Shown here: positions 1-8,269 of the stretch, one piece after another
Numbering within the stretch: the first letter of the stretch is position 1
How the letters are laid out: each line of letters opens with the position of its first letter
Origin: UBA2031 sp037189985
GTDB taxonomy: Bacteria > Pseudomonadota > Gammaproteobacteria > Pseudomonadales > Moraxellaceae
Assembly: GCA_037189985.1 (NCBI GenBank)
Contig: JBBCJX010000034.1
Span: 171,189-235,188, forward strand
Direction of reading: 5' to 3'
DNA: 64,000 bases
Program-made: the position numbers and the translations under genes
The notes under the pieces: generated by a model
What the model was told of the DNA's origin: nothing
Database searches by the model: none
The model's input: the letters and a program-made list of their open reading frames with translations, nothing else

Positions 1-5
1 TTCCG

Positions 6-19
6 TAGAATTGCGCGCC
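6..19 (+). promoter_or_regulatory. Probable -10 box and GC-rich discriminator of the rplU promoter
   Basis: A TAGAAT hexamer at 6-11 is followed by a GC-rich stretch (TGCGCGCC). The same AATTGCGCGCC string follows the -10 box of the rpsT promoter on the other strand near 5650, which supports a shared ribosomal-protein promoter type; GC-rich discriminators are typical of promoters under stringent control. The -35 box would lie outside the window, so this is half a promoter. Confidence 0.35.
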
Positions 20-134
20 TTGCGAGTCGACCAGGCGGCGAAAGCCACGAATTGCGTTTGCCCCGGGGCTTTGGCCCAAAGGCGAGGCAGCCTGCCGACA
101 AGGCTCTCTCTATAAAGAATTCTGGAGTGGCATC

Positions 135-446
135 ATGTACGCGGTTATCAAGAGCGGTGGCAAGCAGCATCGCGTGGTGGAAGGCGAGTTGCTGAAGGTC
201 GAATTGCTGGACGTCGAGCCCGGCCAGACCATTACCCTCGAAGACGTACTGATGGTCGTCAACGGCAGTGACATCAAGATCGGCACCCCCATCGTTGCCG
301 GTGCCAAGGTGCAGGCTGAAGTGGTGTCCCACGGCCGTCACGACAAGGTGCGCATCCAGAAGTTCCGCCGCCGCAAGCACTACCGCAAGCAGGCTGGCCA
401 CCGTCAGTATTTCACCGAACTCAAGATCACCGGCATCTCTGCCTGA
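135..446 (+). CDS. rplU: 50S ribosomal protein L21
   Basis: L21 is a structural protein of the large ribosomal subunit that binds 23S rRNA. The 103-residue product has the family length and the diagnostic opening MYAVIKSGGKQ, followed by a basic C-terminal part rich in Arg, Lys and His (KFRRRKHYRKQ) that contacts rRNA. A GGAG-type ribosome binding site lies just upstream of the ATG. It is followed after 35 bases by rpmA, the usual bacterial pairing, and the two should be cotranscribed from the promoter at the left edge. Nothing in the sequence is unusual. Confidence 0.98.
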   Translation: MYAVIKSGGKQHRVVEGELLKVELLDVEPGQTITLEDVLMVVNGSDIKIGTPIVAGAKVQAEVVSHGRHDKVRIQKFRRRKHYRKQAGHRQYFTELKITGISA

Positions 447-481
447 TCTGGTTTCCAGACGTTATTCAGGAGTAATCGGAC

Positions 482-742
482 ATGGCACATAAAAAGGCAG
501 GCGGTTCAACCCGCAACGGTCGCGACTCAGAAGCCAAACGACTTGGTGTGAAAGTGTACGGCGGCCAGCAGATTCAGGCCGGCGGCATCATCATCCGTCA
601 GCGCGGTACCCGTTTCTACCCGGGTGAGAATGTCGGCATCGGCCGTGACCACACCCTGTTTGCCAAGGCAGACGGTGTGGTGAAGTTTGTGAAGAAGGGC
701 GCTCCCCTGCGTCAGTACGTCGTGGTTGAAGCGGCGGCCTGA
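482..742 (+). CDS. rpmA: 50S ribosomal protein L27
   Basis: L27 sits near the peptidyl-transferase centre, where its N-terminal tail reaches towards the tRNA acceptor ends. The 86-residue product begins MAHKKAGGSTRNGRDS and contains the family signature GVKVYGGQ and the glycine-rich GENVGIGRDHTLFA segment. The tail starts directly after Met, so no cleavable Firmicute-type N-extension is present. An AGGAG site lies upstream. It is the second gene of the rplU-rpmA pair and is closed by a strong hairpin terminator just downstream, separating most of its transcription from obgE. Confidence 0.98.
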   Translation: MAHKKAGGSTRNGRDSEAKRLGVKVYGGQQIQAGGIIIRQRGTRFYPGENVGIGRDHTLFAKADGVVKFVKKGAPLRQYVVVEAAA

Positions 743-755
743 TTACCGGTTGCGA

Positions 756-786
756 GAAAAAGCCCCGCCTTGCCGGGGCTTTTTTG
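756..786 (+). terminator. Rho-independent terminator after rplU-rpmA
   Basis: The arms AGCCCCG and CGGGGCT (761-780) enclose a six-base loop, with an A-run before and a T-run after. The structure begins 13 bases past the rpmA stop and should end most ribosomal-protein transcripts before obgE. Confidence 0.9.
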
Positions 787-859
787 TTGCTGCCCCTTTT
801 ATTTGTGGCTGTCTCAGGCAGCTTCCTGACAGGCAAGTGTGTTTCAGGCGGGATTTCCC

Positions 860-2071
860 ATGCGTTTTGTCGATGAGGCCGTGATCAAGGTCGAAGCAGG
901 TGCCGGTGGCAATGGCTGCGTGAGCTTCCGTCGCGAGAAATTCGTGCCTCAGGGCGGTCCGGACGGTGGTGATGGCGGCCACGGTGGCAGCATCATCATC
1001 GAGGCAGACATCAACGCCAATACGCTGGTGGATTACCGCTATACCCGTCTTTTCCGGGCGCCACGCGGCAAGGGCGGCATGGGTGCCAACTGCACCGGCC
1101 GCAGTGGCGAGGATGTGCTGCTGCGCGTCCCGGTAGGCACTACCATCATTGACGAAGCTACCGATGAAATCCTGGGCGACCTGGTGGCGGCTGGCGAGCG
1201 TCTGCTGGTGGCCAAGGGTGGCCGTGGCGGGATGGGCAACGTCAATTTCAAGAGTTCGACCAACCGTGCGCCACGCAAGACCACGCCGGGCCAGGAAGGC
1301 GAGGTCAGGCAACTCCGCCTTGAGCTGAAAGTGCTGGCGGATGTCGGATTGCTGGGCTTGCCGAATGCCGGCAAGTCGACCTTCATCCGTGCCGTGTCTG
1401 CCGCCAAGCCCAAGGTGGCCGATTACCCCTTCACCACACTGGTGCCCAATCTGGGCGTGGTCGATGTGGATCGTCACCGTTCTTTCGTCATGGCAGACAT
1501 TCCGGGCCTGATTTCCGGTGCCTCCGAAGGTGCTGGCCTGGGCATACGCTTTCTCAAACACCTTGCCCGTACACGCTTCCTGTTGCATCTGGTCGACGTG
1601 GCGCCACCGGATAACTCGGACCCGGCCGACAATGTGCGCGCCATTTCCACCGAGCTTGAGCGCTTTTCTCCCGCGCTGGCTGCATTGCCACGCTGGCTGG
1701 TGCTGAACAAGATGGACATGGTGCCTGCGGACATGGCGGATGAGCTTTGCAACGACATCGTGCAGCGTCTTGGCTGGACAGGGCCGGTATTCCGTACGTC
1801 CGGCCTGACTGGGGAGAACGCCAAGGCCGTTTGCTACCGGCTCATGGATGCACTGGACGAGTTGCGTGAGCTGGAGGAGGAAAACCCCGAGCTTGCCGAG
1901 CAGGAAGTGGCGCGTCGTCGTCAGCTTGAAGAAGAAGGGCGCCAGAAAATCCGGCAGCTGGCCGAGAAGCGCAAGGCCGCACGCCGCGCTGCACAGGAAG
2001 CGGGCGAGCAACTGGATGATGATGACTGGAACGAGGACGACTACGACGTGGAGTTTGAATATCGTCCGTGA
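860..2071 (+). CDS. obgE: Obg-family GTPase ObgE/CgtA
   Basis: ObgE is an essential GTPase that binds the 50S subunit and acts in ribosome assembly and stress signalling. The glycine-rich Obg fold occupies residues 1-158 (GAGGNG, GGDGGHGG, KGGRGGMGN). The GTPase domain follows, with the P-loop GLPNAGKST near residue 165, the G3 motif DIPGL near 213 and the G4 motif NKMD near 283. The C-terminus is long, charged and ends in an acidic tail (DDDDWNEDD), as in proteobacterial members. I chose the ATG at 860 because MRFVDEAVIKV is the family start; a GTG at 839 would add seven unlikely residues. The product has 403 residues and follows rpmA as is usual. Confidence 0.97.
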   Translation: MRFVDEAVIKVEAGAGGNGCVSFRREKFVPQGGPDGGDGGHGGSIIIEADINANTLVDYRYTRLFRAPRGKGGMGANCTGRSGEDVLLRVPVGTTIIDEATDEILGDLVAAGERLLVAKGGRGGMGNVNFKSSTNRAPRKTTPGQEGEVRQLRLELKVLADVGLLGLPNAGKSTFIRAVSAAKPKVADYPFTTLVPNLGVVDVDRHRSFVMADIPGLISGASEGAGLGIRFLKHLARTRFLLHLVDVAPPDNSDPADNVRAISTELERFSPALAALPRWLVLNKMDMVPADMADELCNDIVQRLGWTGPVFRTSGLTGENAKAVCYRLMDALDELRELEEENPELAEQEVARRRQLEEEGRQKIRQLAEKRKAARRAAQEAGEQLDDDDWNEDDYDVEFEYRP

Positions 2072-2162
2072 TATGTCTGTGCCACCGAGCGGACATGCAC
2101 CTGCTTTCTCCTGAAGCCCGATCAATTTTTTGCCGGAACGTGATTTTTTCGAAGGTCGCCTC

Positions 2163-3290
2163 ATGAGCACAAACCATCGCCAACGCCTTGCACAGGGCCG
2201 CCGTTGGGTCGTCAAGATCGGCTCGGCCTTGCTGACCGATAACGGTCAGGGTCTGGACCACGTTGCCATGGCGGGTTGGGTCCGGCAGATGGTGGCGCTG
2301 CGCCAGGCTGGTGTTGAGCTGGTGCTGGTGTCTTCCGGTGCCGTTGCCGAAGGCATGGTGCGTATGGGATTGAAAAGCCGCCCTGATTCCGTGCATGAAT
2401 TGCAGGCCTGCGCTGCCATCGGACAGATGGGATTGGTGCAGGTTTATGAAGCACATTTCCGTGACCACGGCGTGAAAACCGCGCAGGTCTTGCTCACCCA
2501 TGACGATCTTTCAGACCGGCAACGCTATCTCAATGCCCGCAGCACCTTGCGTACGTTGATCGAGTGGAAGGTGTTGCCGGTCATCAATGAAAATGACACG
2601 GTGGCAACGGACGAAATCCGTTTTGGCGACAACGATACGCTGGCTGCACTGGTGGCCAATCTCGTCGAGGCTGACACGCTGGTCATTCTCACGGATCAGG
2701 AAGGCATGTTCGACCGTGACCCCCGTCATGACCCTTCCGCCGTGTTGCTGCCTGAAGTGCAGGCCATGGATGAAAAACTGCTGGCCATGGCGGGCGGCGG
2801 TGGATTGCTGGGGCGTGGCGGCATGATCACCAAGGTTCGCGCGGCACGTTTGGCGGCCCGTTCCGGTTGTGCCACCGTGATCGCCAGCGGCCGGGGAGAA
2901 AACATTCTTGAGCGCCTGCGTCAGGCCGAGACTCTGGGAACCTTGTTGCTACCGGAGCAGGGTCGACTGGACGCCCGCAAGCAGTGGCTGGCAGCGCATT
3001 TGCAGCATGCAGGCCGTCTTGTCATTGATGAAGGTGCTGTACGTGCTTTGCGTGAGGGTCGGCGCAGCTTGCTGCCGGTGGGCGTGAAAAAGGTGGAAGG
3101 CAACTTCATGCGCGGCGAAGTGGTTGCCTGTGTTGACGAGAGAGGTCTGCAGGTGGCTGTCGGTCTTGTGAACTACAGTGCTGTGGAGGCGGCACGGATT
3201 GCCGGCCAGCCCTCCGAAAGAATCGAGTCACTTTTGGGTTATGTCGATGATGCATCACTGATGCATCGTGACAATCTTGTGCTGCTCTGA
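2163..3290 (+). CDS. proB: Glutamate 5-kinase
   Basis: ProB phosphorylates L-glutamate to gamma-glutamyl phosphate, the first and feedback-inhibited step of proline synthesis, in the cytoplasm. The 375-residue product has the amino-acid kinase fold (VVKIGSALLT near the start, VSSGAVAEG, INENDTVAT, FGDNDTLAALVA, LTDQEGMFDRDP) and a C-terminal PUA domain from about residue 280 (LPVGVKKVEGNFMRGEVV). The ATG at 2163 is preferred; an in-frame ATG at 2130 would add an 11-residue extension not typical of the family. proA is not adjacent. Placement after obgE is the arrangement known from Pseudomonas and many beta- and gammaproteobacteria. Confidence 0.96.
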   Translation: MSTNHRQRLAQGRRWVVKIGSALLTDNGQGLDHVAMAGWVRQMVALRQAGVELVLVSSGAVAEGMVRMGLKSRPDSVHELQACAAIGQMGLVQVYEAHFRDHGVKTAQVLLTHDDLSDRQRYLNARSTLRTLIEWKVLPVINENDTVATDEIRFGDNDTLAALVANLVEADTLVILTDQEGMFDRDPRHDPSAVLLPEVQAMDEKLLAMAGGGGLLGRGGMITKVRAARLAARSGCATVIASGRGENILERLRQAETLGTLLLPEQGRLDARKQWLAAHLQHAGRLVIDEGAVRALREGRRSLLPVGVKKVEGNFMRGEVVACVDERGLQVAVGLVNYSAVEAARIAGQPSERIESLLGYVDDASLMHRDNLVLL

Positions 3291-3341
3291 GCCTGCCCGT
3301 TTCCCCGGCATGATTCTGCCGGGCGGGTGAGGGAGTGTGTT

Positions 3342-4349
3342 GTGGCGCGATTCCGCATGTTGCTCCTGCTGCCATTCCTTTGGCCGCTGACTGCCTTTGC
3401 CGCGTTCAATGCCCTGCTTTGGGACAATGATCTTTTTTCCCCACGCAACACGGACGCCTATTACACCAACGGTTTTCTTTACCACCACATGTCCGATCCG
3501 GTCGTTGCCGACGAGGGGCGAGACTGGGCGGCTTGCCCGGGCCTCTCAACGGTGGCAAGGCTTGTCGATCCCTTGATCATTCAGTCGGACGACACGACGC
3601 AATACCGGCATTCGTGGGGCATGGGGCAGATCATCCAGACGCCTTGGGACTTGAATCTCGCGGTGCCTGATCCGGATGACCAGCCTTATGCGGGTCTCCT
3701 CTATGGCAGTTGTGGTTTCCATGCCCAGCAGGATGGTCATGCAGACTCGCTCAGTCTGATCCTCGGTGTGACCGGGCCGTGGTCGCTGGCCGAGCACGGC
3801 CAGGACATTGCCCACCGCATTACCGGCAGCAAGCAGCCGGCTGGCTGGGCACATCAACTGCGCAATGAGGTGGTGCTCAACCTGACGTATGACCGCCAGC
3901 ATGTCCTGCATACCCTGCCGTTGCGCAGGCACAACCTCACGTTTTTCGACAATGCGGGTTTTTCGCTCGGGACACTGGTGACTGGCGTGACCGTGGGTCT
4001 CAATGCGTTGTATTCCACCGACCCGCGCGCGGCTTTTACCTTGAGGCCGAATTTTCTCGGGCGTTTCCCCTGGTTGTCCCAGCGCCAGCCCTTGGGGTTT
4101 TATGCCATGGGCAGTGTGCAAGGCTCCGCAATTGCCCGGAATATTTTCGTGGACGGAAATACCTGGGTCGACAGCCCTTCCGTGGATAGAGAGCCATTCA
4201 CGGCGAGTAGCCAGCTTGTCGTGGGTTACGGCTTTTCCTGTCTTGCCCTGCAAATGGGGCTCAACATCGGGACCCGTACCTTCGAGACTCAGGGCGAGAA
4301 GTGGCCACGTTATGGCACCCTTGGCGTGATATGGGGATGCAGTCCTTGA
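3342..4349 (+). CDS. LpxR-like outer-membrane lipid A deacylase (DUF2219)
   Basis: LpxR-family proteins are outer-membrane beta-barrels; Salmonella LpxR removes the 3'-acyloxyacyl chain of lipid A. After a signal peptide (hydrophobic residues 5-20, cleavage probably after AFA) the product carries the family hallmarks: DNDLF followed by a YYTNG segment, a DQPYAG motif, and a GPWS...HRITGSKQPAGW...NEVVLN stretch. The alternating pattern and the terminal aromatic-containing strand fit a barrel. A GAGGGAG site lies six bases before a GTG at 3342, so I chose this over the GTG at 3327. The end overlaps the next gene. Family assignment is firm; the deacylase activity is inferred. Confidence 0.78.
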   Translation: MARFRMLLLLPFLWPLTAFAAFNALLWDNDLFSPRNTDAYYTNGFLYHHMSDPVVADEGRDWAACPGLSTVARLVDPLIIQSDDTTQYRHSWGMGQIIQTPWDLNLAVPDPDDQPYAGLLYGSCGFHAQQDGHADSLSLILGVTGPWSLAEHGQDIAHRITGSKQPAGWAHQLRNEVVLNLTYDRQHVLHTLPLRRHNLTFFDNAGFSLGTLVTGVTVGLNALYSTDPRAAFTLRPNFLGRFPWLSQRQPLGFYAMGSVQGSAIARNIFVDGNTWVDSPSVDREPFTASSQLVVGYGFSCLALQMGLNIGTRTFETQGEKWPRYGTLGVIWGCSP

Positions 4350-5239
4350 GGCCCTCACTGCTGCGTCCTGACATCCTGCTGGCCCTGCTTGGCGTCTACC
4401 TGATCTGGGGCTCCACTTACCTTGCCATGCGTTTTGCCATCGAGGCGATGCCGCCCTTGCTCATGGCGGGTGTGCGCTATGTGGCGGCCGGCGCGATCAT
4501 CGTGGCAGTGCTGCGCTGGCGCGGTCAGCCCTGGCCTTCGGGTCGGCAATGCCGGAATGCTGGCGTGATCGGAGTGTTGTTGTTGCTGGGGGGCAATGGT
4601 CTGGTCGGGCTGGCCCTGGAGCAGGGTGTGAGTTCCGGCATGTCGGCACTGGTGGTTGGTGTGACACCGCTCTTTGCCTTGCTGTTCGCCAGTTTCTGGG
4701 GCGGGCGTGCGACCGGGCGCGAATGGGTGGGCATCCTTGTCGGTCTCACGGGCCTGATCCTGCTCAACTTCGGGCGTGAGCTGGCGGCCAGTCCGATGGC
4801 GGGCGGCCTGCTGGTGCTTGCTGCCTTGAGCTGGGCCTTTGGCTCCATGTGGAGCAAGCATCTGGACATGCCGGCCGGCTTCATGGCCAGTGCACTGGAA
4901 ATGGTGCTGGGAGGGCTGGTGCTGCTGCTGGTGTCTGCGGTGCGGGGAGAGGCGTTGTTGGAGCCCCCGACCGCAAAAGCATGGTGGGCATTGGCCTATC
5001 TGGTTTTCGTGGGGGCGATACTGGGATTCTCCGCCTATGTCTACCTGCTGCAGAACGTACGGCCGGCGTTAGCCACCAGCTATGCCTATGTTAATCCCGT
5101 GGTCGCGGTAGGTTTGGGGGTCTGGCTGGCAGGTGAGCGGGTGGACATGATGGAACTGGTCGCCATGGCCGTGATTCTGGCCGGCGTGGTGCTGGTCTGC
5201 CTGCCGAGCCGACAACCCGCTTTGCCGGAAGAGCCGTAA
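4331..5239 (+). CDS. DMT-superfamily EamA transporter, YedA-like
   Basis: This is a ten-helix inner-membrane transporter with two tandem EamA repeats. The first repeat opens with LLALLGVYLIWGSTYLAMRFAIEAMPPLLMAG split over two helices, and the second covers roughly residues 155-295 (LSWAFGSMWSKH through YAYVNPVVAVGLG). The pattern is closest to YedA/RhaT-type metabolite or drug exporters, but the substrate cannot be read from the sequence. The ATG at 4331 overlaps the end of the LpxR-like gene by 19 bases, and a second ATG at 4337 is equally possible, so the two genes are likely translated from one message. A bidirectional terminator follows. Confidence 0.85.
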   Translation: MGMQSLRPSLLRPDILLALLGVYLIWGSTYLAMRFAIEAMPPLLMAGVRYVAAGAIIVAVLRWRGQPWPSGRQCRNAGVIGVLLLLGGNGLVGLALEQGVSSGMSALVVGVTPLFALLFASFWGGRATGREWVGILVGLTGLILLNFGRELAASPMAGGLLVLAALSWAFGSMWSKHLDMPAGFMASALEMVLGGLVLLLVSAVRGEALLEPPTAKAWWALAYLVFVGAILGFSAYVYLLQNVRPALATSYAYVNPVVAVGLGVWLAGERVDMMELVAMAVILAGVVLVCLPSRQPALPEEP

Positions 5240-5277
5240 ATACAGGCTCTCAAAGGCTGAGCTGGTGCGCAGGCATG

Positions 5278-5307
5278 AAAAAACCGGCACAAGGCCGGTT
5301 TTTTTGC
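5278..5307. terminator. Bidirectional terminator between the transporter gene and rpsT
   Basis: The palindrome AAAAAACCGGC-ACAAG-GCCGGTTTTTTT has an A-run on one side and a T-run on the other. It sits between two convergent genes, 39 bases past one stop and 18 bases past the other, and can end transcripts from both sides. Confidence 0.9.
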
Positions 5308-5324
5308 ATCCTGATCAGGGTGGC

Positions 5325-5588
5325 TTATGCCAAGCCCTTGATCTGGGCATTCAGGCGGCTCTTGTGACGAGCAGCCTTGTTCTTGTGGATGATGCCCTTG
5401 TCGGCCATGCGGTCGATAACGGGAACAGCCGTGGTGTAAGCAGCTTGGGCATCAGCCTTGTTGCCGGTGGCAATGGCGTTCACGACCTTCTTGATGTACG
5501 TGCGCACGGTAGAGCGCAGGCTGGCATTGTGAGCGCGGACCTTGTCGTTCTGGCGAGCGCGCTTTTTGGCTTGTGCAGAGTTTGCCAC
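5325..5588 (-). CDS. rpsT: 30S ribosomal protein S20
   Basis: S20 is a primary 16S rRNA-binding protein of the small subunit. The product has 87 residues, the family length, and the expected features: an N-terminus of ANSAQAKKRARQ, a strongly basic helical body and a C-terminal LIHKNKAARHKSRLNAQIK-like segment. The start is a GTG at 5588 with an AGGAGAG ribosome binding site six bases upstream; no ATG fits. A non-ATG start in rpsT is known in enterobacteria (UUG in E. coli), where it matters for autogenous control, so the weak codon may be functional. A strong promoter lies about 67 bases upstream. Confidence 0.97.
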   Translation of the reverse strand: MANSAQAKKRARQNDKVRAHNASLRSTVRTYIKKVVNAIATGNKADAQAAYTTAVPVIDRMADKGIIHKNKAARHKSRLNAQIKGLA

Positions 5589-5654
5589 GTGGGGCTCTCC
5601 TGAATTTGAGGCGTTGAAAAAGGGTCTTCGGGCAGACCCCGAAACAGGCGCGCA

Positions 5655-5683
5655 ATTCTGCCGAGGGGGGGCAGGGAAGTCAA
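5655..5683 (-). promoter_or_regulatory. Sigma-70 promoter of rpsT
   Basis: On the minus strand TTGACT (5678-5683) and CAGAAT (5655-5660) are separated by exactly 17 bases and followed by the GC-rich discriminator TGCGCGCC. The -35 box overlaps the last codons of rsuA, which lies upstream on the same strand. The discriminator matches that at the rplU promoter at the left edge. Confidence 0.7.
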
Positions 5684-6399
5684 CAGGAGCCCGTGGCCGG
5701 GAATTGTTCTCCGACCGAGGCAATTTCCGCGGCTGTCAGGGGGCGCCACTGGCCGGGCGCCAGCGCGGAATCCAGCTCTATGCTGCCTATGGCCTCGCGA
5801 TGCAGGCTTTCCACATGATTGCCGAGTGCGGCAAACATCCGCTTCACCTGGTGATAGCGTCCTTCTTGAAGCCAGACCCGTGCTTCGCAAGGACCCAGGA
5901 TTTCGAGTCGGGCGGGGCGGGTGGGCTGGTCTTCTTCCCCCCGTAGCCGCAGCCCTGTGGCAAATGCCTCTGTGTAGCCGGTTTCCAGTGGCCGCGCGGT
6001 GCCGACGCGATAACGTTTTTCGTGTTGCCCCGGCGCTTTGGCGCGATGCGACCACTGGCCATCATCCGTGAGCAGGACCAGCCCGGTGCTGTCGATGTCC
6101 AGCCTGCCGGCAATGTGCAGGCCGGTGCGCAGTGCGGCGGGCAGCAGGACCAGCACGGTACGGTGACTACCGTCCTCGGTGGCAGATACCACCCCCGCAG
6201 GCTTGTGCAGCATGAGGTAGCGAGGCTGTCTGGGTACCAGCACTTCGCCGTCGAGGGCCACTTCATCACTGGCGACCAGTGTCATGCCGCTATCCCTGGC
6301 GGGCTTGCCGTTCACGAGCAAGCGCCCGCTGCGCAGTAGGCGGCGTACCTCGCTACGGGAATACGGTGAATTGTTGCTGACGAACTTGTCGAGACGCAT
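5680..6399 (-). CDS. rsuA: 16S rRNA pseudouridine(516) synthase
   Basis: RsuA isomerises uridine 516 of 16S rRNA to pseudouridine. The 239-residue product begins with an S4 RNA-binding domain (MRLDKFVSNN...SRSEVRRLLRSGRLLVNG) and continues with the RsuA/RluB/E/F catalytic domain, whose motif II is GRLDIDSTGLVLLTDDG with the catalytic Asp in RLD. KPAGVVSA and the C-terminal EGRYHQVKRMFAALGN also match. The ATG at 6399 is chosen because it gives the standard S4 start; the frame stays open upstream without a good site. It lies upstream of rpsT on the same strand and diverges from murJ. Confidence 0.92.
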   Translation of the reverse strand: MRLDKFVSNNSPYSRSEVRRLLRSGRLLVNGKPARDSGMTLVASDEVALDGEVLVPRQPRYLMLHKPAGVVSATEDGSHRTVLVLLPAALRTGLHIAGRLDIDSTGLVLLTDDGQWSHRAKAPGQHEKRYRVGTARPLETGYTEAFATGLRLRGEEDQPTRPARLEILGPCEARVWLQEGRYHQVKRMFAALGNHVESLHREAIGSIELDSALAPGQWRPLTAAEIASVGEQFPATGSC

Positions 6400-6595
6400 C
6401 GCTTGAGCCCGGGGGTAGGGCGGCATTGTAGCGTCCGCCGCCCGTGCGGGAAGCCATGGGCATTTTTGTGCGGCAATGCTGACGGGGCGCAATGCCTGAT
6501 TCTGCGATATGTGGTTCCTCCTCCGTCATGGCTTCGCTACCATCGCGGCTTTCTGGCGCGGTCTGTCCGGCTTGCGCTTTCCCGCTGGGGTCTTC

Positions 6596-8182
6596 ATGTC
6601 CGCACCTGCCGTTTCCCCGTCTTCAAACATGCCTTCGAAGAAAGGGGGAGGCCTCTGGCGTTCGACGCTGGTCGTGAGCGCCATGACCATGGTGTCCCGT
6701 ATTGCCGGGCTGGTGCGCGACATGGTCTTCCTGGCCATGTTCGGGGCCGGTCCCTTGCTGGACGCCTTTCTGGTGGCCTTCAAGATTCCCAATTTCCTGC
6801 GCCGGCTGTTTGCCGAAGGCGCCTTTTCGCAAGCCTTCGTGCCGGTATTGTCGGAAGTGCGGGCCCAACGCGGTGATTTGGCGGTGAAGCTGCTGGTGGA
6901 CCGGGTGGCCGGTTCGCTTGCCTTGGTGCTGTCCGGGCTGACGGTGCTGGCCATGGTGGGAGCGCCCCTGCTCATCCTCCTGTTTGCGCCGGGCTATTGG
7001 GAAGATCGAGAGCGTTTCTGGCTGACGGCCGACATGCTGCGCATCACCTTTCCTTACCTGCTGCTGATTTCGCTCACGGCCTTTGCCGGCGGCATCCTCA
7101 ATACCTATGGCCGTTTTGCGGCGTCGTCATTCACGCCGGTACTCCTGAACCTGACGCTGATCGGTTTTGCTGTCTGGGTGTCGCCGCTCCTGCAGCAGCC
7201 GATCATGGCGCTGGCCTGGGGTGTGCTGGTGGCCGGTGCGGTACAGCTGGTTTTCCAGGTGCCGTCCCTGCGCCAGATCGGGTTCCTGCCCCGCTTCCGC
7301 TATGGCTTTGATGACCCGGATGTGAAGCGCATCCTGACCCTCATGGTGCCGGCGCTGTTTGCCGTGTCGGTGAGCCAGATCAACCTGCTGCTGGATACCA
7401 TCCTGGCATCTTTCCTGATGCCAGGCTCCATTGCCTGGCTGTACACGGCCGAACGCCTGACCGAGTTGCCGCTGGGGCTGATCGGTATTGCCGTGGCCAC
7501 CGTCATCCTGCCGGCACTCTCGGCCAAGCATGCCGAGAAATCCACGGACGAATACCAGGCCATGCTGGACTGGGCCATGCGGGTGGTGGTGCTGGTGGGG
7601 ATGCCGGCCTCGCTGGCCATGGGGCTCCTGGCCGAGCCACTGCTGGCGTCCCTCTTCATGCGTGGCGCCTTCACGGCGGAGCATGTGCGTATGACCACGG
7701 GCTCGCTGCAGGCCCTGTCCGGCGGCATCCTGGCCTTCATGCTCATCAAAGTGCTGGTCACCGGCTACTTCTCCCGGCAGGACATGAAGACCCCGGTCAA
7801 GGTCGGCATCATCGCGATGGTGGCCAACATGGTCTTCAACCTCATGCTGGTCTGGGAGTTCAAGCATGTCGGGCTTTCACTGGCCAGTACGCTCTCGGCC
7901 TTCCTGAATGCTGGCCTCCTGTACTGGGGGCTGCAGCAGCGCGGGGTTTACCGTTTCGGTGGGCACTGGTGGCCCATCCTCCTGCGCTACGGCGTGGCCA
8001 ATATCCTGATGGCGGTCGTGCTGCTGGCCTTGCTGCCAGCCTCGGCCTGGTGGCTGGCCCCCGGGGGGCTAGGGATCAAGCTGGCCGTGGTCCTCGGGAT
8101 TTGTGCAGCCGGTGCGGCCACCTATTTCGCCACGCTTTTTGCCCTGGGTTTCCGCCTGAAGGAGATTCGCAGCTATCACTGA
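6596..8182 (+). CDS. murJ: Lipid II flippase MurJ
   Basis: MurJ moves the peptidoglycan precursor lipid II across the inner membrane. The product is a polytopic MVF-family protein of about 528 residues with some 14 hydrophobic helices. It has the N-terminal signature SRIAGLVRDMVFLAMFG, the PNFLRRLFAEGAFSQAFVPV motif and conserved charged residues within helices. The ATG at 6596 has a GGGG-containing stretch upstream; an ATG at 6629 is also possible, and an in-frame start at 6509 would add residues unlike the family. It lies between rpsT/rsuA and ribF; rpsT-murJ-ribF-ileS order is conserved in Pseudomonas. Confidence 0.95.
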   Translation: MSAPAVSPSSNMPSKKGGGLWRSTLVVSAMTMVSRIAGLVRDMVFLAMFGAGPLLDAFLVAFKIPNFLRRLFAEGAFSQAFVPVLSEVRAQRGDLAVKLLVDRVAGSLALVLSGLTVLAMVGAPLLILLFAPGYWEDRERFWLTADMLRITFPYLLLISLTAFAGGILNTYGRFAASSFTPVLLNLTLIGFAVWVSPLLQQPIMALAWGVLVAGAVQLVFQVPSLRQIGFLPRFRYGFDDPDVKRILTLMVPALFAVSVSQINLLLDTILASFLMPGSIAWLYTAERLTELPLGLIGIAVATVILPALSAKHAEKSTDEYQAMLDWAMRVVVLVGMPASLAMGLLAEPLLASLFMRGAFTAEHVRMTTGSLQALSGGILAFMLIKVLVTGYFSRQDMKTPVKVGIIAMVANMVFNLMLVWEFKHVGLSLASTLSAFLNAGLLYWGLQQRGVYRFGGHWWPILLRYGVANILMAVVLLALLPASAWWLAPGGLGIKLAVVLGICAAGAATYFATLFALGFRLKEIRSYH

Positions 8183-8211
8183 GCAGGGCCTTGGGAAGGG
8201 GTGAGGAAAGT

Positions 8212-8240
8212 CTGATTTTTTCAGCCCTTCCTTTTATACT
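8212..8240 (+). promoter_or_regulatory. Candidate promoter for ribF-ileS-lspA-fkpB-ispH
   Basis: TATACT (8235-8240) has a 17-base spacer to a poor -35 (CTGATT, 8212-8217) and is followed by a GC-rich discriminator. The start would fall about 20 bases before ribF. The -10 is good and the -35 weak. Confidence 0.4.
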
Positions 8241-8269
8241 GCGCGGCTTGGTTTGACCTCCGGACCCCC

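Noticed and set aside
743..2215. A 490-codon open frame antisense to obgE
   Set aside because: It overlaps a certain gene over its whole length, has no ribosome binding site and a His/Arg/Gln-rich composition typical of reverse-strand shadows in GC-rich DNA.
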